Source of the DNA: Prevotellaceae bacterium
GTDB lineage: Bacteria; Bacteroidota; Bacteroidia; Bacteroidales; UBA932
DNA: 27,241 nucleotides
Direction: 5' to 3'
Assembly: GCA_031287815.1 (NCBI GenBank)
Contig: JAITSM010000014.1
Location: forward strand, 1-27,241
Within the stretch, counting starts at the first letter, position 1. Each line of letters opens with the position of its first letter. Both the position numbers and the translations under genes were made by a program. Positions 15,176-23,631 of the stretch are shown one piece after another. Below the pieces are notes generated by a model. That model saw nothing but the letters and a program-made list of their open reading frames with translations, did not search any database and was not told where the DNA came from.

Positions 15176-18066
15176 TTGATTTCTACAATGTCGTAGGCTT
15201 CTATGACGTCGCCGGTTTTTATGTCATTGAAGTTTTCGATATTTAATCCGCAATCATAGCCGGTCGATACTTCTTTGACGTCGTCTTTGAAGCGTTTCAG
15301 CGAGCCGAGCAAGCCGGTATATACCACAATGCCGTCGCGGATAATGCGGATTTTCGAATGGCGGGTAATTTTCCCTTCTTTCACCATACAGCCGGCTACC
15401 GTTCCCACGCGGGAGATTTTGAATACTTCGCGCACTTCCACTGTGGCGGTAATTTCTTCTTTTTGTTCCGGCGCCAACATCCCCTCGATACCGTCGCGCA
15501 CTTCATTGATCGCATCGTAGATGACCGAGTAGAGGCGGATTTCGATTTCTTCCTGTTCCGCCAGTTTGCGGGCGCTCGCCGACGGGCGTACCTGAAAGCC
15601 GATGATAATCGCATTCGACGCAGCCGCCAGCAGGACGTCGGATTCCGAGATTGCGCCTACCGCCTTGTGAATGACATTTACGTGTATTTCTTCGTTAGAG
15701 AGTTTTATCAACGAGTCGGAAAGCGCTTCGATAGAGCCGTCCACATCGCCTTTCACAATAACGTTTAATTCCCGGAAGTTCCCGATAGCTATGCGCCGCC
15801 CGATTTCTTCGAGGGTAATGTGTTTGGTCGAACGCAGTTCCTGCATGCGCAGCAACTGTTCGCGCTTGTTGGCGATTTCTTTTGTTTCCCGTTCGTCGGC
15901 CATTACGTTAAATGTTTCGCCGGCCGTAGGCGCGCCGTTCAATCCCAAAACCGTTACGGGCGTAGCGGGGCCGGCGGATTCTACTTTTTGCCCGCGTTCG
16001 TTGTTCATCGCTTTCACGCGGCCGTAATAAGTGCCGCTCAACAGCAAATCGCCGACATGCAAGGTGCCGCCTTGTACCAAAATGGTAGCCACGTAGCCGC
16101 GCCCCTTATCAAGCGTGGATTCAATCACCGTACCGTTGGCGCGTTTGTTGGGGTTGGCTTTCAGCTCAAGCAAATCGGCTTCAAGTAAAATTTTATCCAA
16201 TAGTTTATCTACATTCAGCCCTTGCTTGGCCGAAATTTCCTGGCATTGGTATTTGCCGCCCCAGTCTTCGACCAGGTAATTCATGTTCGCCAACTGTTCG
16301 ATAATTTTTGCAGTATTGGCGCCGGGTTTATCAACTTTATTGATCGCAAAAATCATGGGAACGCCTGCCGCTACAGCATGGTTAATCGCTTCTATTGTTT
16401 GCGGCATCACCGCATCGTCGGCGGCGATGATGATAATGGCCAGGTCGGTTATTTTTGCCCCGCGCGCACGCATAGCGGTGAACGCTTCGTGTCCGGGCGT
16501 ATCAAGGAATGTGATATGGCGGCCGTCTTGCAGTTTCACATTATAGGCGCCGATGTGTTGTGTAATGCCGCCCGCTTCGCCTGCAATAACGTTTGTTTTG
16601 CGAATATAGTCGAGCAGCGATGTTTTACCGTGGTCTACGTGCCCCATGACCGTAACAATCGGCGGGCGCGGCAACAGGTCTTCGGGCGTGTCTTCTTCCG
16701 GTTTCACGGCATCCTGGATATCTACCGATACGAAGTCCACCGTAAAGCCGAACGCTTCCGCCACAACTTCCAGCACCGACGCATCCAACCGCTGGTTGAT
16801 AGATACCATTAACCCAAGATTCATGCATGCTTCGATAACTTTGGTAACGGGCACGTTCATCATGTTGGCCAGTTCGCTGACGGTAACAAATTCGGTAATT
16901 TTGAGAACGGTGCTTTGCATTTCCTGCATTTCCTGTTCTTCGCTTATGCGGCGGTTGACGCCTTCGCGTTTTTCCCGGCGGTATTTGGAACTTTTTGTTT
17001 TTCCTTTTCCTTCGACCATGCGCGCATAAGTTTCCTTTATCTGGCGTTGTACCGCATCTTCGTCCACTTCGGGGCGAAGGGGTTTGGCGGTTTTTTTGCG
17101 CCCTTCTTTTTTATCTTTATCAGCCTTACCGACGCGGGATACGTCAATTTTATCTTTCTTTATACGTTCGCGTTTTCCGCGCCGTTCTTTCGATGCCTCT
17201 TTCTTCTTCGGCTCATAAACCGACAAGTCTATTTTTTGCCCGTCGTTAATAATTTTCGGGCCAGTCAGTTTTTCGACGCGTGTAGCGATGTGTTCTATTT
17301 CCGCCGGTTTTTCTACCGGTTTCTCCACATTTTTTTCTACTGCCGGCGTCGGTTCCTGTGCCGCCGGCTCCCCGCTGGCGGCTATTTTTTCCGGCTCTTT
17401 TGCTTTTTCCGGTTCTTCTTTTTTAGTTTTGGCTGCTGTTTTATGACTTTTCCTGTCGGGGCGCGTCTTCGTATTGAGTTCTTCTAAATTTATTTTTCCT
17501 TTCACCGTAACCTTAATCGTTTCTTTCTCTTGTGCAGCGGGCGTTTCTACAACTTTTTCCTTCGGCTTTTCTTTTGTTTTTTCTTTTGATGTTTCGGCAA
17601 GTATTTGCTCTAATTCCTCATCGATATTTATCAATGACCTTTTTTTCTTGGCCGCCGGCTTTTTCACTGCCGGCTCTTCCGCTTTTTCTTCTTTTTCTTC
17701 CGGCTTTTCCGGCATTTCTTTCACCGGTTCTTTTTTCTTTTCTTCCCTTATTCTCGGCGGCGGCTCTACTTGCGTGGTTTTAATTAAGATTTCTTCTTCT
17801 TCGGCTTTTTCTTCTTTTTTATCTTTTACATCGTCAATAGAAATTGTTTCCAGTTCTTTGAATTTAAGGATTACTTTTTTCGATTCTTCCTTAATGCTGA
17901 TTTCCTTTACAAATTCTTTTTGCGCCAAATCATAGGCCTCCTGCGAGATTTTGCTGTTGGGAGAAACCTCTACCTCAAATCCCTTCTTCCTGAGAAAATC
18001 CGTCAAGGTAGCGATACCTATATTGAATTCCTTAACTACTTTACTTATTCTTATTGTTTCAGCCAT
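15163..18066 (-). CDS. infB: Translation initiation factor IF-2
   Basis: 967-residue GTPase that brings initiator tRNA to the ribosome. The N-terminal IF2-N helical domain (1-55, ETIRISKVVKEFNIGIATLTDFLRKKG) is followed by a long low-complexity K/E/P/A-rich linker (about 80-380). A second IF2-N module covers about 385-450. The G domain has G1 GHVDHGKT at 475-482, G3 DTPGHEAF at 522-529 and G4 NKVD at 576-579. Domains II to IV then run to the C-terminus. Length is usual for Bacteroidetes. It is the last gene of rimP-nusA-infB; the gap to nusA is 84 bp. The coding strand of the linker is A/G-rich, which explains several open but meaningless frames opposite it. Confidence 0.97.
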   Translation of the reverse strand: MAETIRISKVVKEFNIGIATLTDFLRKKGFEVEVSPNSKISQEAYDLAQKEFVKEISIKEESKKVILKFKELETISIDDVKDKKEEKAEEEEILIKTTQVEPPPRIREEKKKEPVKEMPEKPEEKEEKAEEPAVKKPAAKKKRSLINIDEELEQILAETSKEKTKEKPKEKVVETPAAQEKETIKVTVKGKINLEELNTKTRPDRKSHKTAAKTKKEEPEKAKEPEKIAASGEPAAQEPTPAVEKNVEKPVEKPAEIEHIATRVEKLTGPKIINDGQKIDLSVYEPKKKEASKERRGKRERIKKDKIDVSRVGKADKDKKEGRKKTAKPLRPEVDEDAVQRQIKETYARMVEGKGKTKSSKYRREKREGVNRRISEEQEMQEMQSTVLKITEFVTVSELANMMNVPVTKVIEACMNLGLMVSINQRLDASVLEVVAEAFGFTVDFVSVDIQDAVKPEEDTPEDLLPRPPIVTVMGHVDHGKTSLLDYIRKTNVIAGEAGGITQHIGAYNVKLQDGRHITFLDTPGHEAFTAMRARGAKITDLAIIIIAADDAVMPQTIEAINHAVAAGVPMIFAINKVDKPGANTAKIIEQLANMNYLVEDWGGKYQCQEISAKQGLNVDKLLDKILLEADLLELKANPNKRANGTVIESTLDKGRGYVATILVQGGTLHVGDLLLSGTYYGRVKAMNNERGQKVESAGPATPVTVLGLNGAPTAGETFNVMADERETKEIANKREQLLRMQELRSTKHITLEEIGRRIAIGNFRELNVIVKGDVDGSIEALSDSLIKLSNEEIHVNVIHKAVGAISESDVLLAAASNAIIIGFQVRPSASARKLAEQEEIEIRLYSVIYDAINEVRDGIEGMLAPEQKEEITATVEVREVFKISRVGTVAGCMVKEGKITRHSKIRIIRDGIVVYTGLLGSLKRFKDDVKEVSTGYDCGLNIENFNDIKTGDVIEAYDIVEIKRKL

Positions 18067-18150
18067 TGCAGCCTCCGTTAGTTATCTTTTAATGTATTTG
18101 TGCAAAAACTGTCTTTGTCGTTGCGATGCTGTGTGGTTACGGTGTTTCGT

Positions 18151-19518
18151 TTATTCTTGCGGCGTTTCCGACGTTGCAGGAGTAGCGGTTTCGGCGGGCG
18201 TTTCCGGCTCTTTTTGCGTTGGGGGCGCCGCCTGTTTTTTCGGTGTTGCCTGTTTTTCCGTCGCGGCGGGCGCTTCCGGCGTTTCCGACGCTTCTTCTTC
18301 AAATTCTTTTCTTAATATTTCCAACACGTCTGTAACCGTTTCTTCTTCCAGGTCGGCGCGCTGCATAAGCTCTGTAGCGGGAATAGCCAACACGCTTTTT
18401 GCCGTATCGCAACCGATATTTTTCAGCGCATCAATTATCCATTGTTCGATTTCGTCGTTAAATTCATCCAGGCGGACATCTTCCTCTTCTTCTTCCGTAT
18501 CGCGGAAAACGTCCAGTTCATAGCCGACCAGTTGCCCGGCAAGGCGGATATTCAAGCCGTTTTTACCAATAGCCATCGACACTTCCGTCGGTTTCAGGTA
18601 AACGCCGATACGCTTGGTTTCTTCGTTAATTTTGATAGACGAAACTTTCGCCGGGCTCAATGCGCGTTGCACCAACAATTGGAGATTGCTTGTCCAATTG
18701 ATAATGTCGATATTTTCGTTGCGCAATTCGCGCACGATGCCATGAATACGCGCGCCCTTCACGCCCACGCACGCGCCCACAGGGTCTACGCGGTCGTCGT
18801 ACGATTCCACCGCTACTTTGGCGCGTTCGCCGGGGATACGCACGATTTTTTTGATAGTAATCAATCCGTCGAAAATTTCCGGCACTTCCTGTTCAAACAG
18901 GCGTTCCAAAAAGAGCGTGGACGTGCGCGAGAGCACAATCGTCGGATTGTTGTTGCGCATTTCCACTTTCGCTACCACTGCGCGAACGTTGTCGCCCTTG
19001 CGGAAAAAGTCGGAAGGTATTTGTTCGCTTTTCGGCAACAGCAGTTCATTGCCGTCGTCGTCGAGCACCATCACTTCTTTTTTCCACACCTGGTATACTT
19101 CGCCGACAATAATTTCACCGACGCGTTCTTTATATTTATTGTACAAATTGGCTTTTTCGATGTCGAGGATACGACCTGCCAGATTTTGGCGCAACGCCAG
19201 AATGCCGCGCCGGCCAAAGCTTTCGAGCTTGACTTCTTCCATCACATCTTCATCCGGCTCATAGGAACTATCGATTTTTTTAGCATCAGCCAGTGAAATT
19301 TGCGTAGCCGGGTCGGTTACCGTTTCTACGACTACGCGGTTACGCCAAATTTCAAAATCGCCTTTGTCAATGTTGATGATGATGTCGAAATTACTGGTAT
19401 CGCCATACATTCTGCTTAATAATCCACGAAAAACATCTTCGAGAACGCTCATCAACGTGGGGCGGTCAATGTTTTTTAATTCTTTAAATTCCGAAAAAAT
19501 CAGGTTTAGTCCTTCCAT
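18151..19518 (-). CDS. nusA: Transcription termination/antitermination factor NusA
   Basis: 455-residue RNA polymerase-binding factor. It has an N-terminal polymerase-binding domain (1 to about 125), an S1 domain (from about VGEIIVGEVYQVWKKEVMV) and tandem KH domains (RTSTLFLERLFEQEVPEI through GVKGARIHGIVRELRNENIDI and KPTEVSMAIGKNGLNIRLAGQLVGYELDV). A C-terminal helical region and an acidic P/A/T/E-rich tail (about 405-455) follow. The start at 19518 overlaps the end of rimP by 13 bp, which suggests coupled translation. NusA is a likely partner for any boxA-like antitermination at the FISUMP leaders, but that link is inference. Confidence 0.96.
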   Translation of the reverse strand: MEGLNLIFSEFKELKNIDRPTLMSVLEDVFRGLLSRMYGDTSNFDIIINIDKGDFEIWRNRVVVETVTDPATQISLADAKKIDSSYEPDEDVMEEVKLESFGRRGILALRQNLAGRILDIEKANLYNKYKERVGEIIVGEVYQVWKKEVMVLDDDGNELLLPKSEQIPSDFFRKGDNVRAVVAKVEMRNNNPTIVLSRTSTLFLERLFEQEVPEIFDGLITIKKIVRIPGERAKVAVESYDDRVDPVGACVGVKGARIHGIVRELRNENIDIINWTSNLQLLVQRALSPAKVSSIKINEETKRIGVYLKPTEVSMAIGKNGLNIRLAGQLVGYELDVFRDTEEEEEDVRLDEFNDEIEQWIIDALKNIGCDTAKSVLAIPATELMQRADLEEETVTDVLEILRKEFEEEASETPEAPAATEKQATPKKQAAPPTQKEPETPAETATPATSETPQE

Positions 19519-19976
19519 TTTATGATTGGTTTTGTTGATTTAATTTCCGTTAATAAATAAGTAGCGGCAAGGGTTACCGGTTGTTTCCGTTTTTTTCCTT
19601 CTACTTTTTGTAATATTTCATATTGCACGCTAATGGCTTCCGGCGTAGCTTCGGATAGGGTAACCGTTAGTTTCTTCCCGGATTTTAATACTATTTCCAC
19701 TTCCTTGCCTATGTATTTCAGGTATTGCGACAGCACGCGCAACGGCTGGTCTAACCCCGCCGACGAAACGGTCAATTCAAAATCTTCCTTTTCGCGGTCG
19801 AAAGCCGCATGAATGGCATCGCTCAATGCGGCGCACTGGTCTAACGTTACGCCCTGCGGGCTGTCAATAGACACCTCGATAACATTGTCGGCGCTTACTT
19901 TCAGCGACACCAAAAAAATATCCGTGCCGGTGATGAAGCGGTCTATAGCAGGCTGTATGTCTTGTGTCGTAATCAT
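19506..19976 (-). CDS. rimP: Ribosome maturation factor RimP
   Basis: 156 residues. RimP is required for late 30S subunit maturation and is nearly always found just before nusA, as here. Recognisable blocks are DVIEVSIDSPQGVTLDQCAALSDAIHAAFDRE, ELTVSSAGLDQPLRVLSQYLKYIGKEVEIVLKSGKK and the C-terminal SH3-like part. Its stop lies inside the nusA start region (13-bp overlap). It is the first gene of the operon; the promoter is at 20043-20073 and a hairpin lies in the leader. Confidence 0.93.
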   Translation of the reverse strand: MITTQDIQPAIDRFITGTDIFLVSLKVSADNVIEVSIDSPQGVTLDQCAALSDAIHAAFDREKEDFELTVSSAGLDQPLRVLSQYLKYIGKEVEIVLKSGKKLTVTLSEATPEAISVQYEILQKVEGKKRKQPVTLAATYLLTEIKSTKPIIKWKD

Positions 19977-19992
19977 TTTTTTTGTAAAGAAG

Positions 19993-20013
19993 AAGGGGAC
20001 TTTGTGTCCCCTT
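19993..20013 (-). promoter_or_regulatory. Leader hairpin upstream of rimP
   Basis: Perfect 8-bp inverted repeat AAGGGGAC / GTCCCCTT with a 5-nt loop, in the untranslated leader between the promoter and the rimP ATG (19976). It could attenuate the rimP-nusA-infB operon, whose expression depends on its own product NusA in E. coli. The minus-strand transcript has no T-run right after it, so it is not a plain terminator. Confidence 0.5.
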
Positions 20014-20042
20014 TCTCGTCATATTATCTCATTTCAACGTTG

Positions 20043-20073
20043 CAAAGATAACACCTATTTTTAGATTGTGCAA
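20043..20073 (-). promoter_or_regulatory. rimP-nusA-infB promoter (-33 TTG, N20, -7 TATCTTTG)
   Basis: On the minus strand, TTG (20071-20073, within TTTG) is followed by 20 bp and TATCTTTG (20043-20050). Good consensus on both elements. Confidence 0.7.
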
Positions 20074-20086
20074 ATTTATTTTGTAA

Positions 20087-20459
20087 AAATGTATCAAATG
20101 TTAGCCGGAATTCATGCAGTTGTGTTCCGGTAGGTCGGAAAGGTAGGCGTATGTTCGGGTAGCTTGCACATAAAATGCTTCGCGGTTATGCGGAAACCCA
20201 TTTCTGTCTGCCGGCATCCGTTTTTTGCTTTAATATATGTAAGGAGTTCGCTTAAGTCCGGTTATTTTCAACGACCGTTCATTTATGTGAGCTACCTGAT
20301 TCTTGTAGCGAGCTATCTAAATAAAAAAAGTTATGAATAAATGATTTGTCTAAACCCTATATGGGTGGGCGGGACACGATTTTTGGATAGGGGATGAAAG
20401 AAATGACTGTTGCGGAGAACTACTCACGATTTTCGACTAAAAACTCACGATTAAAAAAA
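20087..20459. other. Gene-free stretch, nothing firm recognised
   Basis: About 370 bp without a convincing coding frame. It holds a 6-bp inverted repeat CCGGAA/TTCCGG (20105-20130), a GCTAC/GTAGC inverted repeat (20291-20309), and two direct copies of ACTCACGATT exactly 21 bp apart (20422 and 20443) next to the stop of the downstream minus-strand gene. I see no tRNA or known RNA. Confidence 0.5.
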
Positions 20460-20954
20460 CTAATCTTCCTTCCATTTAGGGCGGATGATTTCGCTGTAGA
20501 CAATGGCCTTCCCGGCGTCGAAAGGCTCGGAGAAAAACCAGTGTTTTTCTTTTTGAGGTTCGGCAAACGCATTTTCTTCTTCTTCGTTCATCGGTATGGC
20601 AGCCGCCTTTGGTGTAACAGCTGCGCTACTTGCCGCCGGTAGGGGCGTTTCTTCCAACGCCGTTTTCCGGTAGGCCGGGTAAAGTATTTTTTCCGTTTCT
20701 TCCGGCGTTCCGGCAACGGTTTCTACTATTTCTTCCTCCTCTACCTCGCCGATAGCGCCTTGTTCCCTCATGGTTTCCAGCAACTGTTCAAACGGACTTC
20801 TCTGCGGCAGCGCAACAGGGCGCGGAGCGTAGCCCGGCGGTCGTTCCTGTCTTTGCATTTGCCGCCGTGCGGCTTCTTTTTTCTTGTTGCCGGCAGCTAT
20901 CGCCTGCAAAACAAGAAAAGCAATGGCAATAATAATAGGTACGAGCGATTCCAT
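20460..20954 (-). CDS. Membrane-anchored hypothetical protein
   Basis: 164 residues. One hydrophobic N-terminal segment (about residues 4-21, VPIIIAIAFLVLQAIAA) is followed by a basic stretch (NKKKEAARRQMQRQ). A P/R-rich linker, a short FEQLLETMREQG helix, an acidic low-complexity middle and a C-terminal block HWFFSEPFDAGKAIVYSEIIRPKW follow. The conserved-looking C-terminus and single anchor resemble small Bacteroidetes hypothetical proteins; I cannot assign a function. It follows the small lipoprotein gene on the same strand by 87 bp and may be co-transcribed. A 7-bp repeat array sits just upstream of its start. Confidence 0.7.
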   Translation of the reverse strand: MESLVPIIIAIAFLVLQAIAAGNKKKEAARRQMQRQERPPGYAPRPVALPQRSPFEQLLETMREQGAIGEVEEEEIVETVAGTPEETEKILYPAYRKTALEETPLPAASSAAVTPKAAAIPMNEEEENAFAEPQKEKHWFFSEPFDAGKAIVYSEIIRPKWKED

Positions 20955-20967
20955 AATTTTTTATTTC

Positions 20968-21047
20968 GTGAAATGTGATGGGTGATAGGTGAGGAGTGAA
21001 GGGTTCCGGCGCCAGCCAATTCACACATCCTACATCTTACTTCACTT
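20968..21047. repeat. Two opposed 7-bp period arrays
   Basis: Five units (GTGAAAT, GTGATGG, GTGATAG, GTGAGGA, GTGAAGG) cover 20968-21002, with a weak sixth. After a short spacer, four units in the opposite orientation (TTCACAC, ATCCTAC, ATCTTAC, TTCACTT) cover 21020-21047. The second array overlaps the stop codon of the gene at 21042-21398. Confidence 0.7.
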
Positions 21048-21398
21048 GTTGTTTTTTCCGGCTTCTTTTTTACTTTGTTTCATGCGCTTTTTTGTTTCTT
21101 TGCTTTGCCACTTCAGGTGCCGTTTTTTCCCTTCCTTTTGCGCCCGCGCCGCTCTTTTTTCTTCCTCTTTCTTTTGTTTTGCTACTTCCGGCATGGCTTG
21201 GGTTAATTTTTTTTGTTCCGCTTCTGCGGCCGCTTTTGCGTCAGCAGCCCTTTGCCGGCGCGCCTGTTGGCTTGACTGCAATTCCCGCCGGTTATTTATT
21301 TTGCGAATTTCCGCTGGCGACTTCCCCACGCGCGGGCGGGAAGAAGCGCATCCTGAAAATAAAACAAGAAAAATTGTTATCTTTGCAAAAAACTTCAT
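21042..21398 (-). CDS. Small charged lipoprotein, hypothetical
   Basis: 118 residues. It begins MKFFAKITIFLVLFSGCASS, a clear lipoprotein signal with lipobox FSGC (Cys17). The remainder is highly charged and Lys/Arg/Ala/Glu-rich, predicted helical or coiled coil (about 45-115). Such small lysine-rich lipoproteins are frequent in Bacteroidetes; the role is unknown. The -7 box TATCTTTG (21407-21414) ends only 8 bp before the ATG, so the transcript would be nearly leaderless. Divergent from the Rieske-like gene with overlapping promoter regions. Confidence 0.72.
   Translation of the reverse strand: MKFFAKITIFLVLFSGCASSRPRVGKSPAEIRKINNRRELQSSQQARRQRAADAKAAAEAEQKKLTQAMPEVAKQKKEEEKRAARAQKEGKKRHLKWQSKETKKRMKQSKKEAGKNNK
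21378..21385 (+). promoter_or_regulatory. -7 promoter box for the Rieske-like lipoprotein gene
   Basis: TATCTTTG on the plus strand, exact consensus, located inside the first codons of the divergent lipoprotein gene and 17 bp before the TTG at 21403. Confidence 0.5.
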
Positions 21399-21402
21399 AC
21401 AC

Positions 21403-21849
21403 TTGGCAAAGATACGAAAAATATTTTTCCTTTTAATCAGTATGGTTAGTAGCGTTACTTGCAGCGAAGAAGAGTACGAAACTTTTTTGCCGGATGTGTC
21501 TGTGGATTTCCGTTTCGATTTATCTTTTCCGCCCTACACGCAGTTGCGGGATATGTATCCGAATGCCATAAAAGTAAAGGAGCGGGAAGAAGGATACAAC
21601 AAGCACGGAATACTTTTAGTCCGGTTATCGGAAAGCGATTTCCGCGCCTACGACGCTACTTGCATACGGAACGTAAAGGAAGAAACTTCCGCGCTGACTT
21701 TATCGGAAGACCGGTTTACGGCGCACTGCCCTAAATGCGGCGCGGAATATGCCCTTCAACTGCCCGGCGCGTATGAAAAAAACGGGAAATACCGGTTACA
21801 ACAATATCGGGTGGTAAAAGACAACAGCCTTTATCGGGTGATGAATTAA
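21403..21849 (+). CDS. Rieske-like lipoprotein of unknown function, probable TTG start
   Basis: 148 residues from TTG 21403 (135 from ATG 21442). The TTG start gives a basic N-terminus (AKIRK), a hydrophobic core IFFLLISMVSSV and a cysteine in a weak lipobox (SVTC), followed by acidic residues. From the ATG this signal would be truncated. The mature part resembles small Bacteroidetes Rieske-fold proteins: a beta-strand region, LLVRLSESDFRAYDATC, and TAHCPKCGAEYAL near the C-terminus. The cluster ligands are atypical: a single C then CPKC, lacking the usual CxH...CxxH histidines, so it may bind zinc or no cluster. The frame is open to 20989, but that upstream part is antisense to other genes and unlikely. 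The start choice is inference. Confidence 0.65.
   Translation: MAKIRKIFFLLISMVSSVTCSEEEYETFLPDVSVDFRFDLSFPPYTQLRDMYPNAIKVKEREEGYNKHGILLVRLSESDFRAYDATCIRNVKEETSALTLSEDRFTAHCPKCGAEYALQLPGAYEKNGKYRLQQYRVVKDNSLYRVMN
21407..21414 (-). promoter_or_regulatory. -7 promoter box for the small lipoprotein gene
   Basis: TATCTTTG on the minus strand, exact consensus, located inside the likely first codons of the divergent plus-strand gene. Confidence 0.5.
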
Positions 21850-21879
21850 ACAAAACGTAAACTTTTAAATATTTTATTT

Positions 21880-22458
21880 ATGGAAAAAACAATCAAAGGA
21901 ACGCGCACCGAACAAAATTTACTCAAATCATTTGCCGGTGAATCGCAGGCGCGCATGCGCTACCAACTATTTGCCAAGCAGGCAAAGAAAGACGGATATG
22001 AACAAATAGCCGCCTTGTTTGAAGAAACGGCGAATGAAGAAAAACGCCATGCGACCGAATTTTTCCGGCTCCTGGAAGGAGGCGCAGTGGAAATTACCGC
22101 CACTTATCCCGCCGGAAAAGTAGGCACTACCGCCGAAAACCTCCTGGCTGCCGCCGAAGGCGAATACGAAGAATGGGCGGAACTCTACAGCGAATTTGCC
22201 AAAGTGGCGCAGGAAGAAGGATTCCCGAATGTAGCGGCCAAATTCAAATTGATAGGCACCGTAGAAAAACGCCATGAAGAACGTTACCGCAAACTGTTGA
22301 GAAACGTGGAAACGGAACAGGTTTTCAAACGCCCTGAAACCCAAAAGTGGCATTGCCGCGAGTGCGGTTATGTGCACGAAGGTCCGGGCGCGCCGGAGAA
22401 ATGTCCGCTCTGCGCGCATCCGATGGCGCATTACGAACTACTGGCAGAGAATTTTTAA
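21880..22458 (+). CDS. rbr: Rubrerythrin
   Basis: 192-residue non-haem iron peroxidase used by anaerobes to reduce hydrogen peroxide. The four-helix diiron domain has GESQARMRYQLFA, EETANEEKRHATEF (ExxH), EGEYEEWAELYSEFA and GTVEKRHEERY (ExxH). The C-terminal rubredoxin-like domain has CRECG and CPLC iron-binding cysteines (about 158-177). Full length for the family. No clear promoter; AT-rich upstream. The holB-type gene follows 30 bp downstream on the same strand and may share the transcript. Its presence fits an anaerobic or microaerophilic organism. Confidence 0.96.
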   Translation: MEKTIKGTRTEQNLLKSFAGESQARMRYQLFAKQAKKDGYEQIAALFEETANEEKRHATEFFRLLEGGAVEITATYPAGKVGTTAENLLAAAEGEYEEWAELYSEFAKVAQEEGFPNVAAKFKLIGTVEKRHEERYRKLLRNVETEQVFKRPETQKWHCRECGYVHEGPGAPEKCPLCAHPMAHYELLAENF

Positions 22459-22488
22459 TTACTTGCCGCCGCTGCGTTCTTACCTGCC

Positions 22489-23631
22489 ATGACATTTCAA
22501 TCCGTTATAGGACAAACCGAGTTAAAGCGCCAATTGATGCAAGCCGCACGGGAAGGCCGTATGGCGCATGCGCAGCTTTTCTGGGGCGGCGAAGGTTGCG
22601 GCGCATTGGCGCTGGCATTGGCGCTGGCGCAATACATCCATTGCCCCGACCGCACGGAAGGGGATGCTTGCGGCGTGTGCCCGGCATGTAATAAAATGCA
22701 AAAGCTGATTCATCCCGATTTGCATTTTGTTGCGCCAGTGAACAGCACCAAAGAAATCACGGCCGACAAAAAGCCGGTAACCGAACATTTTTTAGCGCAG
22801 TGGCGCGAAGCCTTGTCCGCGAACCCGTACCTCACGGAACAGGAATGGTACAAAACGCTCGGGATAGAAAACAAACAGGGCAACATCAGCGTACAGGAAG
22901 CCTCGCAAATTATTGAAAAATTAAACTACAAGCCGTTTGAAGCCGAATACAAAATAATGATTATTTGGCTGCCCGAACGCATGAACCAGCAAGCGGCCAA
23001 CCGCCTGCTGAAACTTATAGAAGAGCCGCCCGACAAGACATTATTCTTTTTAGTGAGCGAAGATATTACGCGCATCATCGCTACCATCCGGTCGCGGACA
23101 CAGCCGGTGCGCGTGCCGCCGATAGAAGAAGAAATCCTGGCGAAAAAATTACAGGAACAATGCGCTTTGCCGGAAGCGCATGCCAGCAAACTGGCGCGCG
23201 CCGCCGCCGGCAGCTATAGTGAAGCGTTGCGCCTTGTACAGAGCGAACAGGAAGCCGATGAACATTTCGACCGCTTCACTACGCTGATGCGCCTGGCTTA
23301 TGCTGTGGATGGGCTGGCTTTGATGCACTGGGCGGAGGAGGCTGCACTGTGGGGTCGTGAACAGCAAAAATCTTTCCTGATATACACCGAGCGGTTAATA
23401 CGAGAAAGCTTCATGCTCAACCGGCAGGCCGGTGACGTGGTTTATTTGTTGGGGGAAGAAGAAACTTTTGCAAAAAAATTCTCACCGTATGTGAACGAGC
23501 GCAACATGGAAGGTATTTACAACGCCCTTAATACGGCTATTGCGCACCTTGCGCAAAACGGCAACGCCAAAATACTTTTCACCGACCTTGCCATGCAAAT
23601 GATAAGTTTGATACATAAAGGTAAGACGTAA
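22489..23631 (+). CDS. holB: DNA polymerase III delta prime subunit
   Basis: 380-residue clamp-loader AAA+ protein. The start MTFQSVIGQTELKRQL is typical. The P-loop region GGEGCGAL is degenerate, as expected for delta prime, which does not hydrolyse ATP. The zinc module has cysteines at 52, 61, 64 and 67 (C-x8-C-x2-C-x2-C). Downstream are IIWLPERMNQQAANRLLKLIEEPP (Walker B/DEXX region) and IIATIRSRTQ (sensor 1 region, with RSRTQ instead of SRCQ), then the C-terminal collar domain. A 7-bp repeat array runs through the stop codon. Converges with the thioesterase gene. Confidence 0.9.
   Translation: MTFQSVIGQTELKRQLMQAAREGRMAHAQLFWGGEGCGALALALALAQYIHCPDRTEGDACGVCPACNKMQKLIHPDLHFVAPVNSTKEITADKKPVTEHFLAQWREALSANPYLTEQEWYKTLGIENKQGNISVQEASQIIEKLNYKPFEAEYKIMIIWLPERMNQQAANRLLKLIEEPPDKTLFFLVSEDITRIIATIRSRTQPVRVPPIEEEILAKKLQEQCALPEAHASKLARAAAGSYSEALRLVQSEQEADEHFDRFTTLMRLAYAVDGLALMHWAEEAALWGREQQKSFLIYTERLIRESFMLNRQAGDVVYLLGEEETFAKKFSPYVNERNMEGIYNALNTAIAHLAQNGNAKILFTDLAMQMISLIHKGKT

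Noticed and set aside
20087..20459. Possible tRNA or small RNA gene
   Set aside because: Short inverted repeats are present, but no cloverleaf, T-loop GTTCRANNC or promoter-terminator pair could be made out.
20989..21402. Upstream extension of the Rieske-like gene to 286 residues
   Set aside because: This part is antisense to the small lipoprotein gene, Cys/Phe-rich shadow sequence, and includes the downstream promoter. The start at 21403 gives a sensible signal peptide.
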